Positions 55,725 through 64,000 of a stretch of DNA of 64,000 nt are shown piece after piece. Under the pieces are notes generated by a model. It did not search any database. It was not told the DNA's origin and worked only from the letters and a program-made list of their open reading frames with translations. The translations under genes were made by a program, and so were the position numbers. The stretch's first letter is position 1; each line of letters starts with the position of its first letter. The DNA is from Trujillonella humicola (GTDB lineage Bacteria; Actinomycetota; Actinomycetes; Mycobacteriales; Geodermatophilaceae). Location of the stretch: the NCBI RefSeq assembly GCF_046233715.1, contig NZ_JBJNRJ010000002.1, positions 1 through 64,000 on the forward strand, read 5' to 3'.

Positions 55725-57638
55725 ATGGAAACAGTGCCCGCTGACGGGCTGCTCTCCGCCTCCTGGCTGATGATCGCCCTGCCGCTCGCCGGCGCGGCCG
55801 TGCTGCTGCTGGGGGGTCGGCGCACCGACCGCTGGGGTCACCTGCTGGGCACCGGGACGGTGGCCGCGGCCTTCGTGATCGCGCTCGCCTGCGCCGTCCA
55901 GCTCGACGAGCGCCGGATCGCCGTCGACCTGTTCACCTTCGTCGACACCGGCTCGCTCGACGTCTCCGCCGGGCTGCTGGTCGACCAGCTGTCGATCATG
56001 TTCGCCCTGCTGATCACCGGCGTCGGCGCGCTGATCCACGTCTACTCGATCGGCTACATGGCGCACGACCCGCGCCGCCGCCGGTTCTTCGCCTACCTCA
56101 ACCTGTTCGTCGCGGCCATGCTGCTGCTGGTGCTCGGCGACAACTTCGTCGCCCTGTACGTCGGCTGGGAGGGCGTGGGCCTGGCGTCCTACCTGCTCAT
56201 CGCCTTCTGGCACGAGCGCCCGGCCGCGGCGACCGCCGCGAAGAAGGCCTTCATCATGAACCGGGTCGGCGACGTCGGCCTGGCCCTGGCGATCTTCATC
56301 ATGTTCACGCAGCTGGGCACGGTGTCCTACGAGGGCGTGTTCGGCTCGGTGGGGCTGCTCGCCGGCGGCACGGTGACCGCGATCGGCCTGCTCCTGCTGC
56401 TCGGGGCCTGCGGCAAGTCCGGCCAGTTCCCGCTGCAGGCGTGGCTGCCCGACGCGATGGAGGGCCCGACCCCGGTCTCGGCGCTGATCCACGCGGCCAC
56501 GATGGTGACCGCCGGGGTCTACCTGATCGCCCGGTCCGCGCCGATCTTCGACCTGACCGAGACCGCGCGCACCGTGGTCCTCGTCGTCGGCGCGGTGACG
56601 CTGCTGATCGGCGCGATCGCCGGCTGCGCCTACGACGACATCAAGAAGGTGCTGGCCTACTCGACGGTCAGCCAGATCGGCTACATGTTCCTGGCCGTCG
56701 GGCTCGGTCCGGCCGGGTACGTCGCCGCGCTGGCCCACCTGCTGACCCACGGCTTCTTCAAGGCCGGCCTCTTCCTCGGTGCCGGCTCGGTCATGCACGC
56801 CATGGACGACCAGGTCGACATGCGCCGCTTCGGCGGGCTGGCCCGGAGGCTCCCGGTCACCTTCGTCACCTTCGGGCTGGGCTACCTGGCGCTGATCGGC
56901 TTCCCGTTCCTGTCCGGCTACTGGACCAAGGACGCGATCATCGAGGCGGCGCTGGACCGGGGCGGCGTCTCGGGCTGGGTGCTCGGCGGCGTCGCGGTCC
57001 TCGGTGCGGGCCTGACGGCCTTCTACATGACCCGGCTCATGTTCATGACCTTCTTCGGCCAGCCGCGCTGGGCGCCCTCGGCGCCGGGTCGGCCGGCGCC
57101 CCACCCGCACGAGTCGCCGTCGGTCATGACGGTGCCGATGATCGTGCTGGCGGTCGGCTCGGTCGCGGCCGGCTTCCTGCTGGTGCAGGCCTTCCCGCTG
57201 CAGGAGTGGCTGACGCCGGTCTTCGGCGAGCCGGAGGAGGCCGAGCACGTGGTGGCGCCGGCCGTCGTGGGCGTCGTGGTGACCGCGGTGATGGCGCTCG
57301 GCGTCCTCGCCGCCTGGCTGTTCGTCGGCCGGCGGGAGGTGCCGGTGGTGGCGCCGGAGCGGGTCTCGGTGGTCACCCGGGCCGCGCGCCGGGCGCTGTA
57401 CGCCGACGCGGTCAACGAGGCGCTGTTCATGCGTCCCGGCCAGTGGCTGACGCGGGCGCTGGTGTGGGTGGACAACCGCGGGGTGGACGGCGCGGTGAAC
57501 GGCATGGCCGCGGCCCTGGGCGGGTCGTCGGCGCGGCTGGGCCGGGCCCAGACCGGCTTCGTGCGCACCTACGCGCTGGGGATGCTCGGCGGCGCGGTGC
57601 TCGTCGTGGGAGCCCTGCTGGCGGTGACGGCGGGATGA
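55725..57638 (+). CDS. nuoL: NADH-quinone oxidoreductase subunit L
   Basis: 637 residues, antiporter-like proton-pumping subunit with about 16 membrane helices and the lateral helix at the C-terminus. FVALYVGWEGVGLASYLLIAFWHERP holds the key Glu (about 148-155), FPLQAWLPDAMEGPTPVSALIHAATMV the discontinuous helix, and the Lys in AYDDIKKVLAYSTVSQIGYM. The nuoM start is not reached directly: an 81-nt ORF overlaps the stop (ATGA). Confidence 0.96.
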   Translation: METVPADGLLSASWLMIALPLAGAAVLLLGGRRTDRWGHLLGTGTVAAAFVIALACAVQLDERRIAVDLFTFVDTGSLDVSAGLLVDQLSIMFALLITGVGALIHVYSIGYMAHDPRRRRFFAYLNLFVAAMLLLVLGDNFVALYVGWEGVGLASYLLIAFWHERPAAATAAKKAFIMNRVGDVGLALAIFIMFTQLGTVSYEGVFGSVGLLAGGTVTAIGLLLLLGACGKSGQFPLQAWLPDAMEGPTPVSALIHAATMVTAGVYLIARSAPIFDLTETARTVVLVVGAVTLLIGAIAGCAYDDIKKVLAYSTVSQIGYMFLAVGLGPAGYVAALAHLLTHGFFKAGLFLGAGSVMHAMDDQVDMRRFGGLARRLPVTFVTFGLGYLALIGFPFLSGYWTKDAIIEAALDRGGVSGWVLGGVAVLGAGLTAFYMTRLMFMTFFGQPRWAPSAPGRPAPHPHESPSVMTVPMIVLAVGSVAAGFLLVQAFPLQEWLTPVFGEPEEAEHVVAPAVVGVVVTAVMALGVLAAWLFVGRREVPVVAPERVSVVTRAARRALYADAVNEALFMRPGQWLTRALVWVDNRGVDGAVNGMAAALGGSSARLGRAQTGFVRTYALGMLGGAVLVVGALLAVTAG

Positions 57639-57715
57639 GCGGGAGCACGCTGCGGATCGACGGAGGGACCCCGACGGTGAGTGACCGAGACGGAGCTTGC
57701 GGAGCCGACCAGTGA
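57635..57715 (+). CDS. 26-codon bridging ORF between nuoL and nuoM
   Basis: Also exactly 81 nt: ATG overlaps the nuoL stop and TGA overlaps the nuoM GTG. Its 3' half (GTGAGTGACCGAGACGGAGC, then TTGCGGAGCCGACCAG) resembles the 5' end of the two other 81-nt bridges with a short insertion, but the 5' half is unrelated. Peptide MSGSTLRIDGG.... Function as a coupling spacer is inferred. Confidence 0.35.
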   Translation: MSGSTLRIDGGTPTVSDRDGACGADQ

Positions 57716-59382
57716 ACTCCTTCCCGTTCCTGCTGCTGATGATCCTGGTGCCCGCCGTCGGTGCCGCGGTCGTCGCGGCCCTGCCCCGGGGCCGCGAGCT
57801 GCTGGCCAAGCAGATCTCCCTCGGCATCAGCCTCGTGGTGCTGCTGCTCGCCGTGCTCGCCACGGCCGCGTTCGACACCGGCGGCGACCGCTTCCAGCTG
57901 ACCACCTCGGTCACCTGGATCGAGGACTTCGGCGTCTCCTTCGCCCTCGGGGTCGACGGCATCGCGCTGGTGATGCTGCTGCTGATCGGCGTGCTGGTGC
58001 CGGTCGTCATCGGCGCCTCGTGGGCCGACGAGCCGGTCGGCAACCGCTCGATGACCACCTTCTTCGCCTGGATCCTGCTGCTCGAGGCGATGATGGTCGG
58101 CGTCTTCGCCGCGACCGACGTCTTCCTCTTCTACGTCTTCTTCGAGGCGATGCTCGTCCCCATGTACTTCCTGATCGGCAGCTTCGGCGGGCCGCGACGG
58201 CAGTACGCGGCGGTCAAGTTCTTCCTCTACAGCCTCGTCGGCGGACTGGTCATGCTGGCCGCCGTCATCGGCCTGTACGTCGTCAGCGCGCAGCAGGGCG
58301 AGGGCAGCTTCGCCTTCGAGGTGCTCAACGCCATCGACATCGACCCCGACGTGCAGCGGCTGCTGTTCCTCGGCTTCTTCGTCGCCTTCGCGATCAAGGC
58401 GCCGCTGGTGCCGCTGCACACCTGGTTGCCCGACGCCGGTGCCGAGGCGCCGATCGGCGGGTCCGTGCTGCTGGTCGGCGTCCTGGACAAGGTCGGCACG
58501 TTCGGTTTCATCCGCTACTGCCTGCCGCTGTTCCCCGACGCCTCCCGCGACTTCGCCCCCTACGTGCTCGTCCTGGCCGTCGCCGGGGTGCTGTACGCGG
58601 CGCTGCTGGCGATGGGGCAGACCGACATGAAGCGGCTGGTGTCCTACACGTCGATCGCCCACTTCGGCTTCATCGCGCTGGGCGTCTTCGCGTTCACCAC
58701 CGAGGCCGGCACCGGCGCGGTGCTCTACATGGTCAACCACGGCATCGCGACCGGGCTGCTGTTCCTGGTGGTGGGCATGCTCATCGCGCGCGGCGGCTCG
58801 CGCCGGATCGCCGACTACGGCGGGGTCGCCGCGCACGCACCGGTGCTGGCCGGGGTCTTCCTCGTCGCCGGGCTCGCCTCGCTGGCGCTGCCGGGCACGA
58901 ACAGCTTCGTCAGCGAGTTCCTCGTGCTCATCGGCTCGTTCCCGAGCCGGCCGGTGTTCACCGTCCTCGCGACGGTCGGCATCATCCTGGCCGCGCTGTA
59001 CGTGCTGCTGATGTACCAGCGCACCATGCACGGCCCGCCCCGCGGGCTGTTGGACGGTCGCGGCCTGGCCGACCACGGCGCAGCCGGGCCGGCCGCCACC
59101 GTGCCGGCCGGGGACGGGGCCACGACGGCGGGGAGCAGCGCGACCGCCACCGCCACCGCGGCACCGCCCGCGGCCCGCCGGTTCCCCGACCTGAGCCGGC
59201 GCGAGATCGCGGTGGCCGCGCCGATGGTCGCGCTGATCATCGTCCTGGGCGTCTACCCGCAGCCGCTCATCGACCTCATCGAGCCCGCCGTCGCGGCGAC
59301 GATCTCCGACGTCGGCGGGGACGCCGCCGGGGTCGTCCCCCAGGTGGACAGCAGCGGTGCCGAGACGGAGGCGGGGAACTGA
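57712..59382 (+). CDS. nuoM: NADH-quinone oxidoreductase subunit M
   Basis: 556 residues from GTG, 14 membrane helices, second antiporter-like subunit. VFFEAMLVPMYFLIGSFGG contains the conserved Glu, PLVPLHTWLPDAGAEAPIGGSVLL the broken helix and MKRLVSYTSIAHFGFIALG a Lys region. A Thr/Ala low-complexity loop (about 460-490) precedes the last helix, like the one in CcdA. Overlaps nuoN by 4 nt region (TGATG). Confidence 0.95.
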   Translation: MNSFPFLLLMILVPAVGAAVVAALPRGRELLAKQISLGISLVVLLLAVLATAAFDTGGDRFQLTTSVTWIEDFGVSFALGVDGIALVMLLLIGVLVPVVIGASWADEPVGNRSMTTFFAWILLLEAMMVGVFAATDVFLFYVFFEAMLVPMYFLIGSFGGPRRQYAAVKFFLYSLVGGLVMLAAVIGLYVVSAQQGEGSFAFEVLNAIDIDPDVQRLLFLGFFVAFAIKAPLVPLHTWLPDAGAEAPIGGSVLLVGVLDKVGTFGFIRYCLPLFPDASRDFAPYVLVLAVAGVLYAALLAMGQTDMKRLVSYTSIAHFGFIALGVFAFTTEAGTGAVLYMVNHGIATGLLFLVVGMLIARGGSRRIADYGGVAAHAPVLAGVFLVAGLASLALPGTNSFVSEFLVLIGSFPSRPVFTVLATVGIILAALYVLLMYQRTMHGPPRGLLDGRGLADHGAAGPAATVPAGDGATTAGSSATATATAAPPAARRFPDLSRREIAVAAPMVALIIVLGVYPQPLIDLIEPAVAATISDVGGDAAGVVPQVDSSGAETEAGN

Positions 59383-60941
59383 TGATCGAGGCACCGGACC
59401 TCTCCTGGGCGGCCCTCGCGCCGCTGCTGTTCGTGTTCGGCGCGGCCTGCGTCGGTGTCCTCGTCGAGTCCTTCGCCCCGAGGGACTCGCGGCACCCGGC
59501 CCAGGTGGCGGTGGCCCTCGTCGGCACGCTGGGCGGGCTGGTCAGCGCGATCCTGCTCGCCGCCACGCGCGACCTGTCCGGCGACGGGGCGGAGGTGACC
59601 GCCGTCGGCGCGCTGGCCGTCGACGGGGCCGGCGTCTTCCTGCAGGCCACGATCGCCGGACTCGGCGCCCTGTCGGTGCTGCTCTTCGCCGAGCGCTCGC
59701 TCGACCCGGCGAGGTCGTCGTTCGTCGCGGCGGCCGCCGTCCCGGCCGGCAGCCCGCGCGACCGGGAGCTGCTGACCGCGCACCGGGTGCAGACCGAGGT
59801 GTACCCGCTGGCCACGTTCGCCATCGGCGGCATGATGCTGTTCGTCGCGGCCAACGACCTGCTGGTCATGTTCATCGCGCTGGAGGTCCTCAGCTTCCCG
59901 CTCTACCTGATCTGCGGCCTGGCCCGTCGGCGGCGCCTGCTGTCGCAGGAGGCCGCGGTGAAGTACTTCCTGCTGGGCGCCTTCGCCTCGGCCTTCTTCC
60001 TCTACGGCCTCGCGCTGGTCTACGGCGCCACCGGCAGCGTCCGGCTGTCCACGATCTCGGAGACCGTCGCCACCGAGGGCGACGGCGTCCTGCTCGTCCT
60101 GGGCCTGGCCCTCCTGCTGGTCGGCCTGATGTTCAAGGCCAGCGTCGCGCCCTTCCACACCTGGACCCCGGACGTCTACCAGGGTGCCCCCACCCCGGTG
60201 ACCGCCTTCATGGCCGCCTGCACCAAGGTCGCCGCGTTCGGCGCCATCCTGCGGCTGCTCTACGTCGGCTTCGGCACCGACGAGTGGACCTGGCGGCCGC
60301 TGGTCTACGGCATCGCGATCGTCTCGATGGTCGTCGGGGCCGTCCTGGGGCTCACCCAGACCGACCTCAAGCGGATGCTGGCCTACTCCTCGATCGCGCA
60401 CGCGGGCTTCCTGCTCACCGGCGTCATCGGCTTCGACGCGGCCGGCGACAGCCCGGGCCTGTCGGCGACGATGTTCTACCTGCTGGTCTACGGGCTCACG
60501 ACGCTCGGCACGTTCGCCGTCCTCACGATGGTGCGGGACGGCGACGGCGAGGCCACCCACCTCTCGTCCTGGGCCGGGCTGGCCCAGCGCTCGCCCCTGG
60601 TCGCGGCCGTGATGACGCTGTTCCTGCTGGCGCTCGCCGGCATCCCGCTCACCAGCGGCTTCACCGGCAAGTTCGCCGTCTTCCGGGCGGCCATCGACGG
60701 CGGCGCCTGGCCGCTGGTCGTCGTCGCGCTGCTGACCAGCGCGGTCGCGGCCTTCTTCTACCTGCGGGTGGTCGTGCTCATGTACTTCTCCGAGCCCGCC
60801 GCGGAGGGGCCCACGGTCGGGGTGCCGGGTCTGCCCACCACGGTCGTGCTGGCGGTCACCGCCGCCGCCACGCTCGTCCTGGGGATCGTGCCCGGGGCGG
60901 TGCTCGACCTCGCAGGCCAGGCGGCTAGATTCGTCGGTTGA
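59382..60941 (+). CDS. nuoN: NADH-quinone oxidoreductase subunit N
   Basis: 519 residues, 14 membrane helices, third antiporter-like subunit. FIALEVLSFPLYLICGLARRRRL holds the conserved Glu, KASVAPFHTWTPDVYQGAPTPVTAFMA the broken helix and TDLKRMLAYSSIAHAGFLL a Lys region. Starts on the nuoM stop. The stop overlaps the polyprenyl synthase ATG, so that gene is the fifteenth of the operon. Confidence 0.96.
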   Translation: MIEAPDLSWAALAPLLFVFGAACVGVLVESFAPRDSRHPAQVAVALVGTLGGLVSAILLAATRDLSGDGAEVTAVGALAVDGAGVFLQATIAGLGALSVLLFAERSLDPARSSFVAAAAVPAGSPRDRELLTAHRVQTEVYPLATFAIGGMMLFVAANDLLVMFIALEVLSFPLYLICGLARRRRLLSQEAAVKYFLLGAFASAFFLYGLALVYGATGSVRLSTISETVATEGDGVLLVLGLALLLVGLMFKASVAPFHTWTPDVYQGAPTPVTAFMAACTKVAAFGAILRLLYVGFGTDEWTWRPLVYGIAIVSMVVGAVLGLTQTDLKRMLAYSSIAHAGFLLTGVIGFDAAGDSPGLSATMFYLLVYGLTTLGTFAVLTMVRDGDGEATHLSSWAGLAQRSPLVAAVMTLFLLALAGIPLTSGFTGKFAVFRAAIDGGAWPLVVVALLTSAVAAFFYLRVVVLMYFSEPAAEGPTVGVPGLPTTVVLAVTAAATLVLGIVPGAVLDLAGQAARFVG

Positions 60942-61999
60942 TGACCGGAGCCCGCGCCGCTGTCGACGCCACCGCGCCCGTCCAGGCGTGGCACCGCGCG
61001 TCCGCCCCGGCCTCGACGATGGGCGCCTGGCTGCCCGAGGGGGCTCTGGGGGAGGCCCTCGCCGAGGGCCTGGCGCGGGTCGAGTCGGCGCTGACGTCGT
61101 CGGTCGACAGCCCGCACCCGTTCGTGCGGGAGGCGGCCGCCCACCTCATGGCCGCCGGCGGCAAGCGCTTCCGGCCGATGCTGGCGCTGCTGGCCGCTCA
61201 GCTCGGGGACCCGTCCGCGCCCGGGGTCACCGAGTCGGCGGTCGTCTGCGAGCTGACCCACCTGGCGACGCTGTACCACGACGACGTGATGGACGAGGCC
61301 GCCGTGCGGCGGGGTGCCCCGAGCGCCAACGCCCGCTGGACCAACAGCGTCGCCATCCTCACCGGGGACTTCCTCTTCGCCCGCGCCTCCGACCTGCTGG
61401 CCGACCTCGGGCCCGAGGCGGTCCGCGTCCAGGCGCGCACCTTCGAGCGGCTGGTCACCGGCCAGATCCGGGAGACGGTCGGCCCGGCCCCCGGCGACGA
61501 CCCGGTCGGGCACTACCTGGAGGTGCTCGCCGACAAGACCGGCTCGCTGGTGGCCACCGCGGCCCGGTTCGGCGCCTCGTTCGCCGGCGTCGAGGCCCGC
61601 CTGGTGGAGGCGCTCACGGCCTTCGGCGAGGAGGTGGGCGTCGCGTTCCAGCTCTCCGACGACCTCATCGACATCGTCAGCGAGGAGGGGGCATCGGGGA
61701 AGTCGCCCGGCACCGATCTCCGCGAGGGCATCGCGACGCTCCCGGTGCTGTTCGCGCTCGCCGGCGACGACCCCGCCGAGGCGCGGCTGCGCGAGCTGGT
61801 GGCCGCGCCGATCACCGACGACGCCGAGCACGCCGAGGCCCTGGCCCTGCTGCGGTCCTCGGCCTCGCTCGAGCGTGCGACCGGGGTCCTGGCCGAGTAC
61901 GCCGACCGTGCCCGGGCCCGCCTCGTCGAGGTGCCCGTGGACGAGGTGCGCGAGGCGCTGTCGGCGTTGTGCGACTACGTCGTCACCCGCACCGGCTGA
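60941..61999 (+). CDS. Trans-polyprenyl diphosphate synthase
   Basis: 352 residues. Chain-elongating enzyme of the isoprenyl synthase family. The first Asp-rich motif is LYHDDVMDEAAVRRG (about 107-121) and the second FQLSDDLIDIV (about 232-242). GGKRFRPMLALLAAQ is the family opening. The residues before the first motif (HLATL) suggest a long-chain product. Rv0562 sits at the same place in M. tuberculosis. Together with MenA it probably supplies the menaquinone tail. The chain length cannot be read from sequence. Co-transcribed with nuoN. Confidence 0.93.
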   Translation: MTGARAAVDATAPVQAWHRASAPASTMGAWLPEGALGEALAEGLARVESALTSSVDSPHPFVREAAAHLMAAGGKRFRPMLALLAAQLGDPSAPGVTESAVVCELTHLATLYHDDVMDEAAVRRGAPSANARWTNSVAILTGDFLFARASDLLADLGPEAVRVQARTFERLVTGQIRETVGPAPGDDPVGHYLEVLADKTGSLVATAARFGASFAGVEARLVEALTAFGEEVGVAFQLSDDLIDIVSEEGASGKSPGTDLREGIATLPVLFALAGDDPAEARLRELVAAPITDDAEHAEALALLRSSASLERATGVLAEYADRARARLVEVPVDEVREALSALCDYVVTRTG

Positions 62000-62009
62000 C
62001 GATCCGGGG

Positions 62010-63233
62010 ATGCTGGACAGGGTGACACCTCGCGGACCCCGCACCCTCGCCGTCCTCTCGGCCCTGCTCCTGCTGTCCGCCGCCTGCGGCGGCGACGACC
62101 GGCCCGGCCGGCAGGGCGAGTCCGCCACGCAGGACGTCCCCGGTCCCGCCCCGACGGGGTCCGCGGGCGCCCCCGCGCTGCAGGTCGAGATCGTCCTGGA
62201 CGGCCTGGACCACCCCTGGGACGTCGCGCAGGCCCCCGACGGCACGCTCGTCGTCGACGAGCGCGCCGGCGGTCTCACCGCGGTGCGCCCCGACGGCGAG
62301 GTGGTCGAGGTCGAGGCCGGCTTCGGCGACCTGTACGCCCGGGGGGAGACCGGGCTCATGGGCCTGGTGCTCGACCCGGCGTTCGAGGACAACCGGCGGC
62401 TGTACACCTGCCAGGGGGTCGAGGAGGACGGCGGCGCGGAGATCCAGGTGATCGCGTGGACCGTCGACCCCGCCTGGACCGCCGCCACCCGCGCAGCCGA
62501 CCCGCTGGTCGGCGACATCCCCGCGAACGAGGACTCCGGCCGGCACGGCGGTTGCCGGCTCCGCTTCGACCCCGAGGGCGCGCTGCTCATCGGCACCGGT
62601 GACAACGCCGTGGGCACCCACCCGCAGGACCTGGGGTCCCTCGCCGGCAAGGTGCTGCGGGTCGACGCGGCGACGGGGCGGGCGCTGCCGGGCAACCCGT
62701 TCGCGGGGGACGGGGACGGTGCGGACGACCGGATCTGGACGTACGGGCACCGCAACGTGCAGGGCCTCGCCGTCCGGTCGGGGTCGGGGCAGGTCTACGC
62801 CGTGGAGCACGGCCCGGACCGCGACGACGAGGTCAACCTCCTGCGCCCGGGCGGCAACTACGGCTGGGACCCCGTCGGCAGGGGCGACTACGACGAGAGC
62901 GTCCCCATGACCGACCCGGACATCCCCGGGGCCGTGGCGGCGGTCTGGAGCTCGGGCAGCCCCACCATCGCGACCTCGGGCGGCACGTTCCTGTCCGGGG
63001 CGGCGTGGGGGTCCTACGACGGACTGCTCGTCGTCGGCGTGCAGAAGGACACCGGCCTGCTCGCCCTGCGCCTGGACGGGGACGGCGCCCTGCTCGAGCA
63101 GTTCCGCATCCCCGAGCTGGAGGACGACTTCGGCCGCCTCCGGTCGCCGCAGCTGGGCAGCGACGGCGCGCTCTACGTCACCACCGACAACGGCGGCGGC
63201 GAGGACCGGCTGCTGCGCGTCACCCCGGCCTAG
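62010..63233 (+). CDS. Lipoprotein glucose/sorbosone dehydrogenase (soluble-GDH, PQQ-type fold)
   Basis: 407 residues. Signal peptide with lipobox LLSAAC (Cys near 26), then a six-bladed propeller: LDHPWDVAQAPDGTLVVDERAGG, GLMGLVLDPAFEDNRRLY, HGGCRLRFDPEGALLIGTGDN, YGHRNVQGLAV and EHGPDRDDEVNLLRPGGNYGWD are hallmarks of the GSDH family. Catalytic His in the RHGG motif is kept. The substrate is probably an aldose outside the cell. It is 10 nt behind the polyprenyl synthase and followed by a very strong hairpin. Confidence 0.9.
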   Translation: MLDRVTPRGPRTLAVLSALLLLSAACGGDDRPGRQGESATQDVPGPAPTGSAGAPALQVEIVLDGLDHPWDVAQAPDGTLVVDERAGGLTAVRPDGEVVEVEAGFGDLYARGETGLMGLVLDPAFEDNRRLYTCQGVEEDGGAEIQVIAWTVDPAWTAATRAADPLVGDIPANEDSGRHGGCRLRFDPEGALLIGTGDNAVGTHPQDLGSLAGKVLRVDAATGRALPGNPFAGDGDGADDRIWTYGHRNVQGLAVRSGSGQVYAVEHGPDRDDEVNLLRPGGNYGWDPVGRGDYDESVPMTDPDIPGAVAAVWSSGSPTIATSGGTFLSGAAWGSYDGLLVVGVQKDTGLLALRLDGDGALLEQFRIPELEDDFGRLRSPQLGSDGALYVTTDNGGGEDRLLRVTPA

Positions 63234-63236
63234 CGA

Positions 63237-63280
63237 CGCCGCAGGGCCCGCCTCCCGGTGCGGAGACGGGCCCTGCGGCG
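63237..63280. terminator. 14-bp perfect hairpin after the GSDH gene
   Basis: CGCCGCAGGGCCCG (63237-63250) pairs fully with CGGGCCCTGCGGCG (63267-63280), 16-nt loop, starting 3 nt after the stop. The clearest terminator in the window and probably the end of the nuo-polyprenyl-GSDH transcript. Confidence 0.75.
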
Positions 63281-63334
63281 GCCCTCCTGCAGGGCCCCGC
63301 CGCGAGCGTGCGAGCGGTGGGGGGAAGGGTCCTT
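63280..63334 (+). repeat. GCGAGC two-hairpin element, copy C
   Basis: Hairpin 1 CCCT-CCTGC-AGGG, hairpin 2 CCCCGCC, loop GCGAGCGTGCGAGC, GGTGGGG (one G-U pair), ending AAGGGTCCTT just before the korB stop. It lies directly behind the 14-bp terminator, between convergent genes. Confidence 0.7.
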
Positions 63335-63335
63335 C

Positions 63336-64000
63336 CTAGCCCTCGACGGTCCAGGTGTCGGCACCGGACAGGATGGCGTCGAGGTCGGCGGAGCCCTCGG
63401 CGGCGTCGAGCTGGTCGCTCATCATCCGGTCGTAGGTCGGCTTCTGCACCGCCCGGAAGACGCCCATGGGCGTGTAGCGCAGGTCCTGGCTGGACAGCCG
63501 GGACAGCGCGAACGCGTAGGCGGGGTCGGCCCGGTGCGCGTCGTGGACGACGATCTCCTCCGCGCGGACCTGGTTGGTCTCGGCGATCCGCAGGCCGCCG
63601 AACTCGTCGCGGACGACGCAGGAGGCCCCCTCGGGTCCGAAGACCAGCGGCTGGCCGTGCACCAGCGGGATCGACCACTGCACGCCGGTCGCCGGGTCCT
63701 TGAGCAGGTCGAAGGCGCCGTCGTTGAAGATGTTGCAGTTCTGGTAGATCTCCACCAGCGCGGTGCCCTGGTGCTCGGCGGCCTGGCGGAGCACGTCGGT
63801 GAGGCCCTTGCGGTCGGAGTCCATGGCCCGGCCGACGAACGTCGCCTCGGCGCCGATCGCCAGCGAGATCGGGTTGAACGGGTGGTCCAGCGACCCCATC
63901 GGGGTGGACTTGGTGACCTTGCCGACCTCGGAGGTCGGCGAGTACTGGCCCTTGGTCAGCCCGTAGATCCGGTTGTTGAACAGCAGGATCTTGATGTTGA
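63336..64000 (-). CDS. korB: 2-oxoglutarate:ferredoxin oxidoreductase beta subunit, 3' part
   Basis: Truncated by the right window edge. The visible 221 codons begin NIKILLFNNRIYGLTKGQYS and continue with SPTSEVGKVTKSTPMGSLDHPFNP, then GTALVEIYQNCNIFNDGAFD. These are KorB/PorB signatures: the ThDP Mg-binding Asn-Asn-x-Ile-Tyr-Gly-Leu segment and a C-terminal region. It makes succinyl-CoA with ferredoxin. The partner korA should lie further right on the same strand. Ends in DTWTVEG, usual for the family. Confidence 0.93.
   Translation of the reverse strand, partial: NIKILLFNNRIYGLTKGQYSPTSEVGKVTKSTPMGSLDHPFNPISLAIGAEATFVGRAMDSDRKGLTDVLRQAAEHQGTALVEIYQNCNIFNDGAFDLLKDPATGVQWSIPLVHGQPLVFGPEGASCVVRDEFGGLRIAETNQVRAEEIVVHDAHRADPAYAFALSRLSSQDLRYTPMGVFRAVQKPTYDRMMSDQLDAAEGSADLDAILSGADTWTVEG

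Overview
The window is chromosomal DNA of a very GC-rich actinomycete. Gene order and protein style (BldN-type sigma factor, bS22 ribosomal peptide, menaquinone and heme gene blocks in actinobacterial order, many GTG starts, leaderless promoters) point to Geodermatophilaceae or a close relative (Blastococcus, Geodermatophilus or Modestobacter type). The family assignment is inferred from recall, not computed. The first 96 bases are pure C, so the left edge looks like a contig end carrying a sequencing artefact. I see no rRNA, tRNA, CRISPR array, transposase or integrase. It is a core-genome region dense with genes, and the interest lies in regulation and small elements.

Layout. 0.2-9 kb: DUF3072 and a small Cys-rich protein, an FtrA-like AraC regulator, an MFS transporter fused to a degenerate thymidylate-kinase domain, a Cys-rich protein, a Ppx/GppA phosphatase, a membrane protein, a PfpI/DJ-1 protein, a degenerate proline-dehydrogenase-like protein and proC. 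9-13 kb: an excisionase-type HTH protein, the 32-residue bS22 peptide, a galE-like epimerase, an acyltransferase and a HAD-IB phosphatase. 13-17.4 kb: a bldN-like sigma factor with its DUF5667 (RsbN-like) partner, an acyl-CoA ligase and a glutaredoxin. 17.6-30 kb: rex-hemA-hemC-hemD/cobA-hemB-membrane protein-hemL-phosphatase-tlpA-ccdA-resB-ccsB, i.e. NADH-sensing repressor, siroheme/heme synthesis and system II cytochrome c maturation in one tightly coupled run. 30-44 kb: small membrane proteins, an Lrp/AsnC regulator, menA, menE, menC, menD, an iron-box-preceded ABC exporter-fold pair, menF, menG (ubiE), a phosphoribosyltransferase and a menJ-like reductase. 44.4-62 kb: complete nuoA-N followed by a polyprenyl diphosphate synthase. 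62-64 kb: a lipoprotein glucose/sorbosone dehydrogenase and the 3' part of korB.

How it works together. Much of the window builds the electron-transport chain: heme and cytochrome c assembly, menaquinone (head group, tail, methylation, tail reduction) and complex I. Rex-like operators occur twice, at rex-hemA and upstream of menJ-nuo, which suggests that NADH/NAD+ ratio controls both blocks. The order proC / HTH / bS22 / galE2 / acyltransferase / HAD / glutaredoxin / hemACDB / hemL / mutase / TlpA / CcdA / ResB / CcsA / menA / menE / menC / menD / menG / menJ / polyprenyl synthase parallels Mycobacterium tuberculosis Rv0500-Rv0562 as I recall it. The rex-bldN neighbourhood parallels Streptomyces coelicolor SCO3315-SCO3328.

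Most unusual observations: (1) six operon gaps are filled by short ORFs that overlap the upstream stop and the downstream start by exactly 4 nt (RTGA at both ends), and three of them are exactly 81 nt; (2) a four-copy intergenic element with a conserved hairpin around a GCGAGC..GCGAG loop; (3) an ABC heterodimer with one intact and one destroyed ATP site behind an iron box; (4) a paired Rex-like operator ahead of menJ-nuo.
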